Assembly: GCF_002019605.1 (NCBI RefSeq)
Contig: NZ_KV917368.1
Location: 5,219,885 to 5,283,884, forward strand
Direction: 5' to 3'
Length of the DNA stretch: 64,000 bases
Origin: Alkalihalobacterium alkalinitrilicum
GTDB lineage: Bacteria > Bacillota > Bacilli > Bacillales > Bacillaceae_F
Shown one piece after another: positions 27,213 through 34,728 of the stretch (position 1 is the stretch's first letter; each line of letters begins with the position of its first letter). A program made the translations under genes and the position numbers. The notes under the pieces are model-generated. The model was not told the DNA's origin. It made no database searches and saw only the letters and a list, made by a program, of their open reading frames with translations.

Positions 27213-27638
27213 GTATATTTTTCACTTTGTTAGATGCTTCAGTGAGCTTATCATTATGAAATGCTTCCTGAAACTTTATTATTATCACTAGCAAAATCGT
27301 GGCATCAAGTTCCATTTCCACCATTACTTAAGTAGTTTCAACTATTAAGTTAAACCTGAAAATGATGTAAAAGTTAAGAGTACAAATGTAAAACTCAAAT
27401 GTAGAATGTAGATAGTATCGGGGACCGCTGGTTTGTGAGAATTAGAATGAGTTATCGAGAATGGAAAGGAAATGAATTGGCGAGAAACTTTACCGACGAT
27501 TCAAATCAATTGCAGTTTAAAAACAGAAATTAGAGATTTTGGCTATTTTCGATAAAAATAAAATTAGAATAAAAATCCTTTTATTGTACATCCTAACATT
27601 GTAACAAATAATTGATATGTTTTTTGGAGGTGTTTGAC
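27213..27638. other. Intergenic stretch before ykuS, no gene seen
   Basis: About 425 AT-rich bases. No ORF with a ribosome binding site, no tRNA-like cloverleaf and no riboswitch core were recognised. It presumably holds the ykuS promoter. Confidence 0.4.
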
Positions 27639-27884
27639 ATGCCAAAAATTGGTGTGGAGCAATCGTTAACGGATGTACAACAAGAATTACAATCACGAGG
27701 ATATGATGTCGTCCAATTAAAGCAAGAACAAGATGCTAAGGGTTGTGATTGCTGCGTAATTACTGGACAAGACCAAGATATGATGGGTATTCAAAATACG
27801 ATAACAGCTGGATCTGTTATATCTGCACAAGGAATGACAGCAGAAGAGATTTGCCAACAAGTGGAACAAAAATTAAATCAATAA
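27639..27884 (+). CDS. ykuS: UPF0180 family protein YkuS
   Basis: 81 residues. [24 protein letters not shown] at the N-terminus and the [16 protein letters not shown] segment (near 38-53) match UPF0180/YkuS. Function unknown. In B. subtilis it directly follows ykuQ-ykuR, and the same order is kept here with a gap. The cluster of Cys residues (Cys-Asp-Cys-Cys) could bind metal, but this is only a suggestion. ATG 27639 has GGAGGTG upstream. Confidence 0.85.
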   Translation: MPKIGVEQSLTDVQQELQSRGYDVVQLKQEQDAKGCDCCVITGQDQDMMGIQNTITAGSVISAQGMTAEEICQQVEQKLNQ

Positions 27885-27894
27885 AACAAAGAGG

Positions 27895-27928
27895 ATGAGG
27901 TCATAATTGATATGGCCTCATTTTCTTT
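27895..27928 (+). terminator. Terminator of ykuS
   Basis: ATGAGGTCAT at 27895-27904 pairs with ATGGCCTCAT at 27912-27921 (one G-U pair) and is followed by a T-rich tract. Confidence 0.75.
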
Positions 27929-27978
27929 TGGAATAGGACATTCTAGTCACGGAATTAATTAATATTGGAGGTGATTTT

Positions 27979-28827
27979 ATGTTCTATCATATAAAAGAGT
28001 TACAATATCATGCCAAACCAGAATGCCCCGATCCGATATATGCAAAAAAACTACAAGAAGTCCTAGGTGGACAGTTTGGAGAAATTTCAGTAGCTTTACA
28101 GTATCTGTTTCAGGGTTGGGGATATAGGGGAGAAGATAAATATAAAGATTTACTAATGGATACAGGAACTGAAGAGCTCGCCCATATTGAAATGTTAGCA
28201 ACAATGATTGCGAGGTTGCTTGAAGGGGCACCTGTAGGAGATTTAGAGGATGCGGCAAAAGACCCTGTGCTCGGAGCGATATTAGGAGGGATGAATCCAC
28301 AGCATGCAATTGTCTCAGGTTTAGGTGCAATGCCAACAGATAGCGTAGGTAATCCATGGACAGCAAGTTATATCAATGCGAGTGGAAATTTACTAGCTGA
28401 TTTTCGAATGAATTTAACGTATGAATCCCAGGGACGACTCCAAGCTGTACGGCTTTATGAAATGACGAATGACCGTGGCGTAAGGGATATGCTTTCTTTC
28501 CTTATTGCGCGAGATACGATGCACCAAAATATGTGGAAGGCTGCTATTGCAGAGTTAGAAGCAAAGGAAAATATCGTCGTTCCTAGTACCTTTCCTCGTC
28601 ATCTTGAGAAACAAGAAGTTTCATACGCCTTTTTCAATTTATCTCGTGGAGAAGAAAGTAGTACGGGGCGCTGGGCAAGTGGTCCGAGTATGGATAGTTT
28701 AGGGCAGTTTCAATATGTTTCTCAACCAGGGCCCTTTGCAAAGAAACCAAAGCTTCGACCAGCACCACCTTATACTCATAACACAATGCTTCCTGGTAGT
28801 CACCATGTTCCTCCCAATTTTGCGTAA
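27979..28827 (+). CDS. Manganese catalase
   Basis: 282 residues, ferritin-like four-helix fold of the non-heme dimanganese catalases. Probable ligands are Glu35 (GQFGEIS), Glu66 and His69 (EELAHIEM), then the later Glu/His pair in YESQGRLQAVRLYEM and MHQNMW. It destroys hydrogen peroxide. In spore formers such enzymes (YdbD, CotJC types) are found in the mother cell or coat. The following coat-protein gene makes a spore-related role plausible here. GGAGGTG precedes the ATG. The gene interrupts the B. subtilis order ykuS-ykuT. Confidence 0.92.
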   Translation: MFYHIKELQYHAKPECPDPIYAKKLQEVLGGQFGEISVALQYLFQGWGYRGEDKYKDLLMDTGTEELAHIEMLATMIARLLEGAPVGDLEDAAKDPVLGAILGGMNPQHAIVSGLGAMPTDSVGNPWTASYINASGNLLADFRMNLTYESQGRLQAVRLYEMTNDRGVRDMLSFLIARDTMHQNMWKAAIAELEAKENIVVPSTFPRHLEKQEVSYAFFNLSRGEESSTGRWASGPSMDSLGQFQYVSQPGPFAKKPKLRPAPPYTHNTMLPGSHHVPPNFA

Positions 28828-28834
28828 AATAAAA

Positions 28835-28866
28835 GGTTGTAGCAAGTGGGATGCTACAACCCTATT
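28835..28866. terminator. Bidirectional terminator between Mn catalase and the coat protein gene
   Basis: A perfect 10-bp stem (28835-28844 with 28852-28861). The T tract is better on the minus strand (CCTTTTATTTT), so it probably serves mainly the converging coat protein gene. Confidence 0.8.
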
Positions 28867-28877
28867 TGCCTTTTAAA

Positions 28878-29348
28878 CTATAACAAATCAATTTGTACTA
28901 GTAAGGCAAGTAATACTTGAAGTAATACTTGAATGTTCGCGGCAACTTGAGTGTCGGTTATAGTTACTTTTACATTACGAGAGTTTTCGATAATTGTTTT
29001 TTGTTGTGTTACTTGCTTAATCTTCGATGATTGAAGTAAATCTTGGGTAATCATCTCAGCCTTTGAGCTATCTGCAACTGAGATACTGATAACGATTGCT
29101 ATAGCAGCTTGCAGAGAAGCTTGAAGCGAAATAGCAGCTTTCGTATCGGTTGTATTTACAGAAACATCACATGAATCTTTAATAAAAATATACTCCTCGG
29201 ATAACTGTAACGTTTTATTCGTGTGTTCTGCAGCCTGCGTATGATCTTCTTCCTTTGGTGGGCATAATGGGTGTTTATGTTTACTATCTAATGCTGACCA
29301 TGAAGACTTTTTCTTTTCTCCTGAATAGAAAACTTCTTGATTACTCAT
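28878..29348 (-). CDS. Spore coat protein X/V-like
   Basis: 156 residues with two Coat_X-type repeats. Repeat one is near 50-100 (IFIKDSCDVSVNTTDTKAA then SLQASLQAAIAIVISI). Repeat two is near 105-156 (IIENSRNVKVTITDTQVAANIQVLLQVLLALLVQI). Both repeat the pattern charged beta segment, TDTxAA and a hydrophobic helix, as in CotX/CotV of the insoluble outer coat or crust. An N-terminal polar region of about 45 residues is outside the domain. AAAGGAGG precedes the ATG. A SigK-like promoter is proposed upstream. The cotXYZ partners are not adjacent. Confidence 0.85.
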   Translation of the reverse strand: MSNQEVFYSGEKKKSSWSALDSKHKHPLCPPKEEDHTQAAEHTNKTLQLSEEYIFIKDSCDVSVNTTDTKAAISLQASLQAAIAIVISISVADSSKAEMITQDLLQSSKIKQVTQQKTIIENSRNVKVTITDTQVAANIQVLLQVLLALLVQIDLL

Positions 29349-29380
29349 GTTAGTTATTCCTCCTTTTTGCGTTCTACTTC

Positions 29381-29407
29381 AGCTTATGAACTAAGGGAAT
29401 ATTTTGT
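29381..29407 (-). promoter_or_regulatory. Candidate SigK promoter of the coat gene
   Basis: On the minus strand AC is followed after 17 bases by CATAAGCTG, near the SigK consensus AC-N16/17-CATAnnnTA (last base differs). It lies 33 bases before the coat protein start. This is a short, degenerate motif. Confidence 0.3.
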
Positions 29408-29446
29408 TTGGACAAATAACTTAGGGAGAGCGTACAAAAAAAGAAA

Positions 29447-29518
29447 AGTGACTCAATTGAAAAGCATAAGACACCTCTATTTTAACTAGCAAAAGAGATG
29501 CTAATACTGTGAGTCACC
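29447..29518 (-). terminator. Long interrupted hairpin after the hypothetical gene at 29528
   Basis: GTGACTCA at 29448-29455 and TGAGTCAC at 29510-29517 form the base; inside, AGCAT and ATGCT segments also pair. On the minus strand a T-rich tract follows the stem. It is much longer than an ordinary terminator, but its position just past the minus-strand stop fits termination. Confidence 0.5.
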
Positions 29519-29527
29519 TTTCTTAAC

Positions 29528-29887
29528 TTATTTTTTACGTCTTGGGTTCAGAAACGTCTTTACTGATTTAATATCATTTTGAGATTGAAAAATTTGAGAT
29601 CTTTTTGGAGGAGTGGGTTGATTAACTGGCTGTTTCGCTTTATTTTCATTTGTTAAGTCTTGTGTTGTATTTTCGTTTGCGAAGTCTCGTTCGGTTAATT
29701 GTTTATTTTGGTTTTCTAAAAATCGTTGAACTTCATCTTCAATATTTCCTACGATTTCTTTAATCTCTTCTTTCTCTTTTTTGGAAAGTTTGATGTCTTT
29801 TCTTGAGACTTTATGCTTTTTTAATACTTGACCTACGACCATTTCCATCAATTTCTTTTGGTTGCTTGGATCGAAGCCATTACTCAT
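29528..29887 (-). CDS. Hypothetical protein, possibly spore-associated
   Basis: 119 residues, not recognised. The N-terminal half (FDPSNQKKLMEMVVGQVLKKHKVSRKDIKLSKKEKEEIKEIVGNIEDEVQRFLE) is a highly charged helical region. The second half is polar, rich in Asn, Gln, Thr and Pro, and ends in a basic tail FLNPRRKK. There is no signal peptide or membrane segment. It lies just upstream of the coat protein gene in the same direction, separated by a long hairpin, so a mother-cell or coat role is possible but unproven. AGGAAG precedes the ATG. Confidence 0.6.
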   Translation of the reverse strand: MSNGFDPSNQKKLMEMVVGQVLKKHKVSRKDIKLSKKEKEEIKEIVGNIEDEVQRFLENQNKQLTERDFANENTTQDLTNENKAKQPVNQPTPPKRSQIFQSQNDIKSVKTFLNPRRKK

Positions 29888-29983
29888 CTAGAATCTTCCT
29901 TTCTATACAGTACAAGATATTAATAACATATGGTCAAATAACGAAAAGGTGTAGGTTTATCGGCACCCAATCTATAATAATGG

Positions 29984-30010
29984 AAAAAAGCTGACTCAGA
30001 AGGAGTCAGC
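29984..30010 (-). terminator. Terminator of the ykuT-like mscS gene
   Basis: On the minus strand GCTGACTC pairs with GAGTCAGC and runs into six T. Confidence 0.88.
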
Positions 30011-30050
30011 CTATGAAAATTATAATGTATTCTTTTACAAAAAAATTTAA

Positions 30051-30890
30051 TTATAAATTTTTCTTTTCAATATAAACTTGATGCGGGAAAGGAATTTCAA
30101 TTCCATTTGCATCGAGTGCTTCTTTCAATTCTTTTCGTAATGTTCGTTCTACTGCCCACTGTTCCATATTGGTTGTTTTCGCAACAACACGAATGACGAC
30201 ATCAGAATCACCTAAACTTTGAACGCCAACAACGTTAGGTCCTTCTTTAATTCTTTCGTCTGCGGCAGCTATTCGGTCGCAAACTTCTTGCATGATAGCA
30301 ACAGCTTTATCGATATTATCATTGTACGAAATACTCATATCCACTAATGCTCTCATATTACCTCTAGAATGATTACTAACACTAGCAATATTTCGATTCG
30401 GAATGAAATGTAATGTACCATCGAAACCTCTAATGAGCGTTGTACGTAAACCTACTTCCTCAACGATTCCATCAATTCCAGCTGCTGTAACATAATCTTC
30501 TACATCGATTTGTCTTTCTAATAACAGGAAAAAACCTGTAACAACATCACTAACTAATCCTTGCGCACCGAAACCGATAGCTAGTCCGATGATACCTGCA
30601 CCAGCAATTAAACCTGTGGCATCGAGACCAAATATACTAATTACAATTGTAATAAAAACGAAAATAAGTACGTAGGAAAAGGCGTTTGATGTTAATTTTT
30701 CTAATGTTTTCACTCTACCAATTGACATTTCTTTTTGTTCTTGCATTTTAGAAAAGCCACTAGTAATTAACTTATTTCCAATTGCTTTTGCAATAAGAAA
30801 AGCAATTATAGCCAAAAAAGCCTGACCCAAGTTTACTAGAGCTCCTTCTAAAAAAAACGTCCAGTTAATATTTTCAAACCATTGATCCAC
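30051..30890 (-). CDS. ykuT: MscS-family small-conductance channel (YkuT-like)
   Basis: 279 residues with three membrane segments in the first 110 residues. The pore helix LIAGAGIIGLAIGFGAQGLVSDVVTGFF lies near 85-112, and the MscS beta domain and alpha/beta tail follow. Its length equals E. coli MscS, shorter than the homologue at 11681-12808. It protects against hypo-osmotic shock. The start is GTG 30890 with AGGAG seven bases upstream. By synteny it corresponds to ykuT, placed between ykuS and ykuU as in B. subtilis, but it is read divergently from ykuU and separated from ykuS by inserted genes. Confidence 0.88.
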   Translation of the reverse strand: MDQWFENINWTFFLEGALVNLGQAFLAIIAFLIAKAIGNKLITSGFSKMQEQKEMSIGRVKTLEKLTSNAFSYVLIFVFITIVISIFGLDATGLIAGAGIIGLAIGFGAQGLVSDVVTGFFLLLERQIDVEDYVTAAGIDGIVEEVGLRTTLIRGFDGTLHFIPNRNIASVSNHSRGNMRALVDMSISYNDNIDKAVAIMQEVCDRIAAADERIKEGPNVVGVQSLGDSDVVIRVVAKTTNMEQWAVERTLRKELKEALDANGIEIPFPHQVYIEKKNL

Positions 30891-31187
30891 AAAACCACTC
30901 CTATTTTATTTATTGTCTCATTAGGTTTCGCTTCAATTGTGCAACCATTCAACACTTCTAATGAAAACCCATCTTCATTCTATTACCCACTTTTCTGGAT
31001 GTAAAACATAAGACCTTTAATAAGATATTGCTCTTTTTTTTACAATTTAAACTTAAATGAGAATTTATTTGGCAAATTATTCGTTTTTTATTAGACAACA
31101 TTTATATTTCTTTACGAAAAATTAAAGTTTAGTTCTGTTAGCTAAGGGAATAATAGCAATAGTGTAATTATTAGGAGGTATGTACAT

Positions 31188-31739
31188 ATGTCTGATAAAC
31201 GAATGGTAGCAAAACAAGCTCAGCGTTTCGAAATGGAAGCTGTTTTACCGAACAAAGAATTTGGAAAAGTAAGTCTTGAAGAAAACATGAAAAACGATAA
31301 GTGGACAGTTCTTTTTTTCTATCCAATGGACTTCACATTTGTTTGTCCAACCGAAATTACAGCTCTAAGCGATCGTTATGATGAATTCGAGGATTTAGAT
31401 GCAGAAGTAATTGGTGTTTCTACAGATACAATACATACCCACAAAGCATGGATCAACACGTCTCGTGATGAAAATGGATTAGGAGAGTTAAAGTTCCCGC
31501 TTGCAGCAGATACTAACCATCAAGTTTCTCGTGATTATGGCGTATTAATTGAAGATGCTGGTATCGCTCTTCGTGGTTTATTCATTATCAGTCCTGAAGG
31601 TGAATTAATGTATGCTGTTGTTAACCATAACAACATTGGTCGTGATGTGGATGAGACTTTACGTGTTCTGCAAGCATTACAAACGGGTGGACTTTGCCCT
31701 GCTAACTGGAAACCAGGACAAGAGACATTAAGCGTTTAA
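31188..31739 (+). CDS. ykuU: 2-Cys peroxiredoxin (YkuU)
   Basis: 183 residues, AhpC/Prx1-type. Peroxidatic Cys53 in FTFVCPTE and resolving Cys170 in GGLCPANW are both present, giving a typical 2-Cys enzyme that reduces hydrogen and organic peroxides. The C-terminal YF-type motif is absent (ending GQETLSV), suggesting a robust, hyperoxidation-resistant form; this last point is inference from the family. AGGAGGT precedes the ATG. It is followed after 87 bases by ykuV, which may supply electrons. Confidence 0.95.
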   Translation: MSDKRMVAKQAQRFEMEAVLPNKEFGKVSLEENMKNDKWTVLFFYPMDFTFVCPTEITALSDRYDEFEDLDAEVIGVSTDTIHTHKAWINTSRDENGLGELKFPLAADTNHQVSRDYGVLIEDAGIALRGLFIISPEGELMYAVVNHNNIGRDVDETLRVLQALQTGGLCPANWKPGQETLSV

Positions 31740-31761
31740 TTTAAGCACAGATTAAGAAATA

Positions 31762-31791
31762 AAAGGTCTAGCATATATGTTAGACCTTTTT
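31762..31791 (+). terminator. Terminator between ykuU and ykuV
   Basis: AAAGGTCTA at 31762-31770 pairs with TAGACCTTT at 31781-31789 and extends inwards through CATATATG; T residues follow. It may reduce read-through into ykuV. Confidence 0.8.
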
Positions 31792-31826
31792 CATCTAGTT
31801 AATAATTGTATCTGGAGGGATTATTT

Positions 31827-32285
31827 ATGGCGTTAAAGTTAAGATCTCCAATGCCTGAACTGAGTGGTGCAACTGAGTGGTTAAATGGGAGTGAGATAAG
31901 TAAAGATGAGTTGGTCGGAAATAAGCCGACGTTATTTCATTTTTGGTCCGTGTCCTGTGGGTTATGTAAAGAAGCAATGCCAAACATTAATGAGTTCCGT
32001 GATAAATATGCAGACAAGCTAAATGTTATTGCGATTCATATGCCACGTTCAGAAAAAGATACTGATGTGGATCAAATCAAACAAGTAGCAGAGGAACATG
32101 GGATTTCTCAATTAATAGCGGTTGATAATGGGCACAAAATTACCGATTCTTTTGAGAATGAGTATGTTCCTGCTTATTATGTCTTTGATGAAGTAGGCCA
32201 ACTTCGTCATTTTCAAGCGGGCGGTAGTGGAATGAAAATGTTGACGAAACGAGTCAATCGTGTGTTAGGGATTAAAGAAGAATAG
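31827..32285 (+). CDS. ykuV: Thioredoxin-like thiol-disulfide oxidoreductase (YkuV)
   Basis: 152 residues, TlpA/ResA-like thioredoxin fold without signal peptide. The redox motif is the CGLC in FWSVSCGLCKEAMP (near 40), and the cis-Pro is in YVPAYYVFD. YkuV of B. subtilis is a cytoplasmic thiol-disulfide oxidoreductase, and the same neighbour (ykuU) is kept here. ATG 31827 has GGAGGG with good spacing; an in-frame TTG at 31806 precedes the ribosome binding site and is rejected. A terminator follows about 50 bases after the stop. Confidence 0.9.
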   Translation: MALKLRSPMPELSGATEWLNGSEISKDELVGNKPTLFHFWSVSCGLCKEAMPNINEFRDKYADKLNVIAIHMPRSEKDTDVDQIKQVAEEHGISQLIAVDNGHKITDSFENEYVPAYYVFDEVGQLRHFQAGGSGMKMLTKRVNRVLGIKEE

Positions 32286-32333
32286 AGTTATTCCTTGCTT
32301 TGTAATAAGTATAGGTGATGAGATAGTCAGACG

Positions 32334-32371
32334 AGCAGGTGAATTCGTATAGAGTTCATTCTGCTTTTTTT
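32334..32371 (+). terminator. Terminator of ykuV
   Basis: AGCAG-G-TGAA at 32334-32343 pairs with TTCA-T-CTGCT ending at 32365 and is followed by T residues. Confidence 0.8.
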
Positions 32372-32500
32372 CATAGTTCAATTCGGTGGTTTGTGGTAAT
32401 TATAAAATAAATGAACGATTGACCTTACCTAATAGTTTTGTTGAAGTCGTTACATCACCTTTTTTTATTTATAGGCATATATAAATAATGAGGTGATTTG

Positions 32501-33733
32501 ATGAATATAATAGACAAGCGAAATTCGTTAGCGAGGCATGGAAGTCGGACGTATCGTCGCCGTTCTAGGGGTTCTATTAGAAATATTGCCATTCATCATA
32601 GTGCTACTACATCTGGTAGTGCAGAAGCCTTTGCGAGATATCATGTGAATAGTTTAGGATGGCCAGGGATTGGCTATCATTACGTCGTAGACCGAGATGG
32701 TTCAATTAGTTGGTGTTACGATTTAGAGATTGTAAGTTATCATGTTGGAAATAGTAATGGAATGTCCGTTGGTATTTGTATGGTAGGGGATTTCCGAACA
32801 CAGACACCTACTTCGCAACAACGTGAAGCTGCTCTTGATTTAACACAGTATTTAATGAGTGAATTAAATATTTCAGTTGATAATGTGTGGGGGCATATTG
32901 AATTTCCAGGATACTCTTGGAAGCCGTGCCCGTCGATTAGTATGTCGCAATTTCGATCGCAATTAGCAGATAGAACAGGTCAAACTAATCGAAGTGCGAT
33001 TCCGTCGCCTACGTATGTAGCTGGGGCTAGACAGCGTACGTACTTATCACGTGGAGATCAAGGTGATGACGTTAGAGCACTACAAGAACGTCTTAATGAG
33101 CTTAATTTCAAACCAGGACCCATCGATGGAATATTTGGACCTCAAACATATGATGCTGTTGTACGCTTTCAACGTGCAGCAGGCATAGGAGTAGATGGAA
33201 TTGTTGGACCTCAAACTCGGGAAACACTAAGAGATTTCGATGAAAGTTTAGAGATTGTGGAACATGGTTCACCGACAGATGAAGCCGATGAAAGAGAAGA
33301 GCTCTTTACTAGTGAATCAAGAAGGATGTTACGTCATAATACTCCTATGATGCGTGGAGAAGATGTGCGTGAAGTTCAACAAAAAGTAGGGGCAATGGTT
33401 GACGGGTTCTTTGGACCTGAGACAGAACAACGAGTGAGAGAGTTTCAACAACGAGAAAACTTAACTGTAGATGGAATTGTCGGACCACAAACCTGGAGGG
33501 CTTTGGATCGGGTCAATGCTAATAATCAACCTTCCTATAGTCGTCTGCTATCTCTTCAAACGCCATATATGCGTGGAGATGACGTAAAAAGGATTCAAAG
33601 AGCACTTAATGTTTCAGCCGATGGTTTATATGGACCAATTACAGAACGAACGGTGAGAGAATTTCAAAGAAGAGAAGGCATATCAGTTGATGGGATAGTG
33701 GGTCCTCAAACGTGGGCACGCTTATTTCAATAA
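32501..33733 (+). CDS. N-acetylmuramoyl-L-alanine amidase with three peptidoglycan-binding repeats
   Basis: 410 residues. Residues about 27-155 form a type 2 amidase (PGRP) domain with zinc ligands in IAIHHSATT, the HYVVDRDG core and WGHIEFPGYSWKPCPS. Then come three PG_binding_1 repeats (about 182-245, 280-335 and 345-408), each ending VDGIVGPQT plus a short tail. It cleaves the bond between MurNAc and L-Ala. No signal peptide or membrane segment is visible; the N-terminus is strongly basic (RTYRRRSRGSIRN). Export or release may therefore need lysis, spore envelope assembly or a non-classical route. GAGGTG precedes ATG 32501. Confidence 0.88.
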   Translation: MNIIDKRNSLARHGSRTYRRRSRGSIRNIAIHHSATTSGSAEAFARYHVNSLGWPGIGYHYVVDRDGSISWCYDLEIVSYHVGNSNGMSVGICMVGDFRTQTPTSQQREAALDLTQYLMSELNISVDNVWGHIEFPGYSWKPCPSISMSQFRSQLADRTGQTNRSAIPSPTYVAGARQRTYLSRGDQGDDVRALQERLNELNFKPGPIDGIFGPQTYDAVVRFQRAAGIGVDGIVGPQTRETLRDFDESLEIVEHGSPTDEADEREELFTSESRRMLRHNTPMMRGEDVREVQQKVGAMVDGFFGPETEQRVREFQQRENLTVDGIVGPQTWRALDRVNANNQPSYSRLLSLQTPYMRGDDVKRIQRALNVSADGLYGPITERTVREFQRREGISVDGIVGPQTWARLFQ

Positions 33734-33747
33734 TTTCGTGTAAACTT

Positions 33748-33780
33748 GGTGCCAGGCTCCTTGTTATGGAGGCTGGCATC
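33748..33780 (+). terminator. Strong hairpin after the amidase gene (no T tract)
   Basis: GGTGCCAG.CTCC at 33748-33760 pairs with GGAG.CTGGCATC at 33768-33780 with a single mismatch. The following bases are only weakly T-rich, so termination efficiency is uncertain. Confidence 0.5.
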
Positions 33781-33955
33781 ACTTGTATTATTTCGTTTAA
33801 ATGGCATTAAGTATCCACTTCAAGGCATTTGGAAACATGAACGAAGAAAAAACTGAAAGAACTGAATAAGAAAGCCACAAACTGAGACAAAGTCTGTATG
33901 ACTCACATCGTGTGGGCAAGGATTGTCAACAGTGTAAGATGGGGGAAAACTCCCA

Positions 33956-33984
33956 CTGAATGAATTTGCGCTTTATGGTAAAAT
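33956..33984 (+). promoter_or_regulatory. Candidate promoter of ktrC (extended -10)
   Basis: TGGTAAAAT at 33976-33984 is an extended -10 element; the -35 region CTGAAT at 33956-33961 is weak with a 17-base spacer. It lies 31 bases before the ktrC start. Confidence 0.45.
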
Positions 33985-34015
33985 AGAGTAATTAGGCGTA
34001 GATGGAGGAAATGGC

Positions 34016-34681
34016 ATGAAAAAACAATTTGCTGTAATTGGTTTAGGAAGATTTGGTGGCAGCATTTGTAAAGAGTTGAGTCGACTAGGGATGGAAGTTC
34101 TAGCCATTGATCATTCAGCTGAAAAGGTAGATGAATTTAAAGATATTGTTACTCATGCAGTAGTAGCGAACTCAACTGATGAAATTACGTTAAAAAATTT
34201 AGGGGTAAGAAACTTTGATCATGTTATTGTAGCCATCGGGGATGACATTCAATCTAGTATTCTAACTACATTAATGTTAAACGAATTAGGGGTAAAACAT
34301 ATTACAGTAAAAGCACAAAACGACTATCACGAAAAAGTATTAGAAAAAATTGGGGCGCATGATATCGTTCATCCTGAACGAGATATCGGTATACGGATAG
34401 CACATAATATCGTTTCGAAAAATGTACTAGATTACTTAGAACTTTCAGATGAATATAGTATAGTCGAGTTAATAGCAGGAGAAAAAATGCATGGGAAAAC
34501 GATCATCGAGCTCGATATCCGAGCAAAATACGGCATTAATATAATGGCTATTAAACGTCATGAAAATATTAATGTTTCTCCTCAAGCCCATGAAAAGATT
34601 ATTAGAGGTGACATATTAATTGTCATTGGAGCAGATAAAGATATTGATCGATTTGAAAAACAATTATTAGATGAAGGTTGA
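34016..34681 (+). CDS. ktrC: Potassium uptake regulatory subunit KtrC (RCK domains)
   Basis: 221 residues. An RCK_N Rossmann domain with GLGRFGGS at 9-16 binds ATP/ADP or NAD(H), followed from about 135 by an RCK_C (TrkA_C) domain of the type that binds cyclic di-AMP in Firmicutes. It forms a cytoplasmic octameric ring gating the membrane subunit KtrD, which is not encoded nearby. The neighbours rnjA and rpoY are those of B. subtilis ktrC (ykqB), which favours KtrC over KtrA. GGAGG precedes the ATG. Confidence 0.9.
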   Translation: MKKQFAVIGLGRFGGSICKELSRLGMEVLAIDHSAEKVDEFKDIVTHAVVANSTDEITLKNLGVRNFDHVIVAIGDDIQSSILTTLMLNELGVKHITVKAQNDYHEKVLEKIGAHDIVHPERDIGIRIAHNIVSKNVLDYLELSDEYSIVELIAGEKMHGKTIIELDIRAKYGINIMAIKRHENINVSPQAHEKIIRGDILIVIGADKDIDRFEKQLLDEG

Positions 34682-34689
34682 ATATGAAG

Positions 34690-34716
34690 AAAAGGCTGAC
34701 GTTGTCAGCCTTTTTT
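34690..34716. terminator. Terminator between converging ktrC and rnjA
   Basis: AAGGCTGAC at 34692-34700 pairs with GTCAGCCTT at 34704-34712 around a 3-base loop. T residues follow on the plus strand and an A-rich stretch precedes, so it may serve both genes. Confidence 0.88.
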
Positions 34717-34728
34717 GATTAATTTTAC

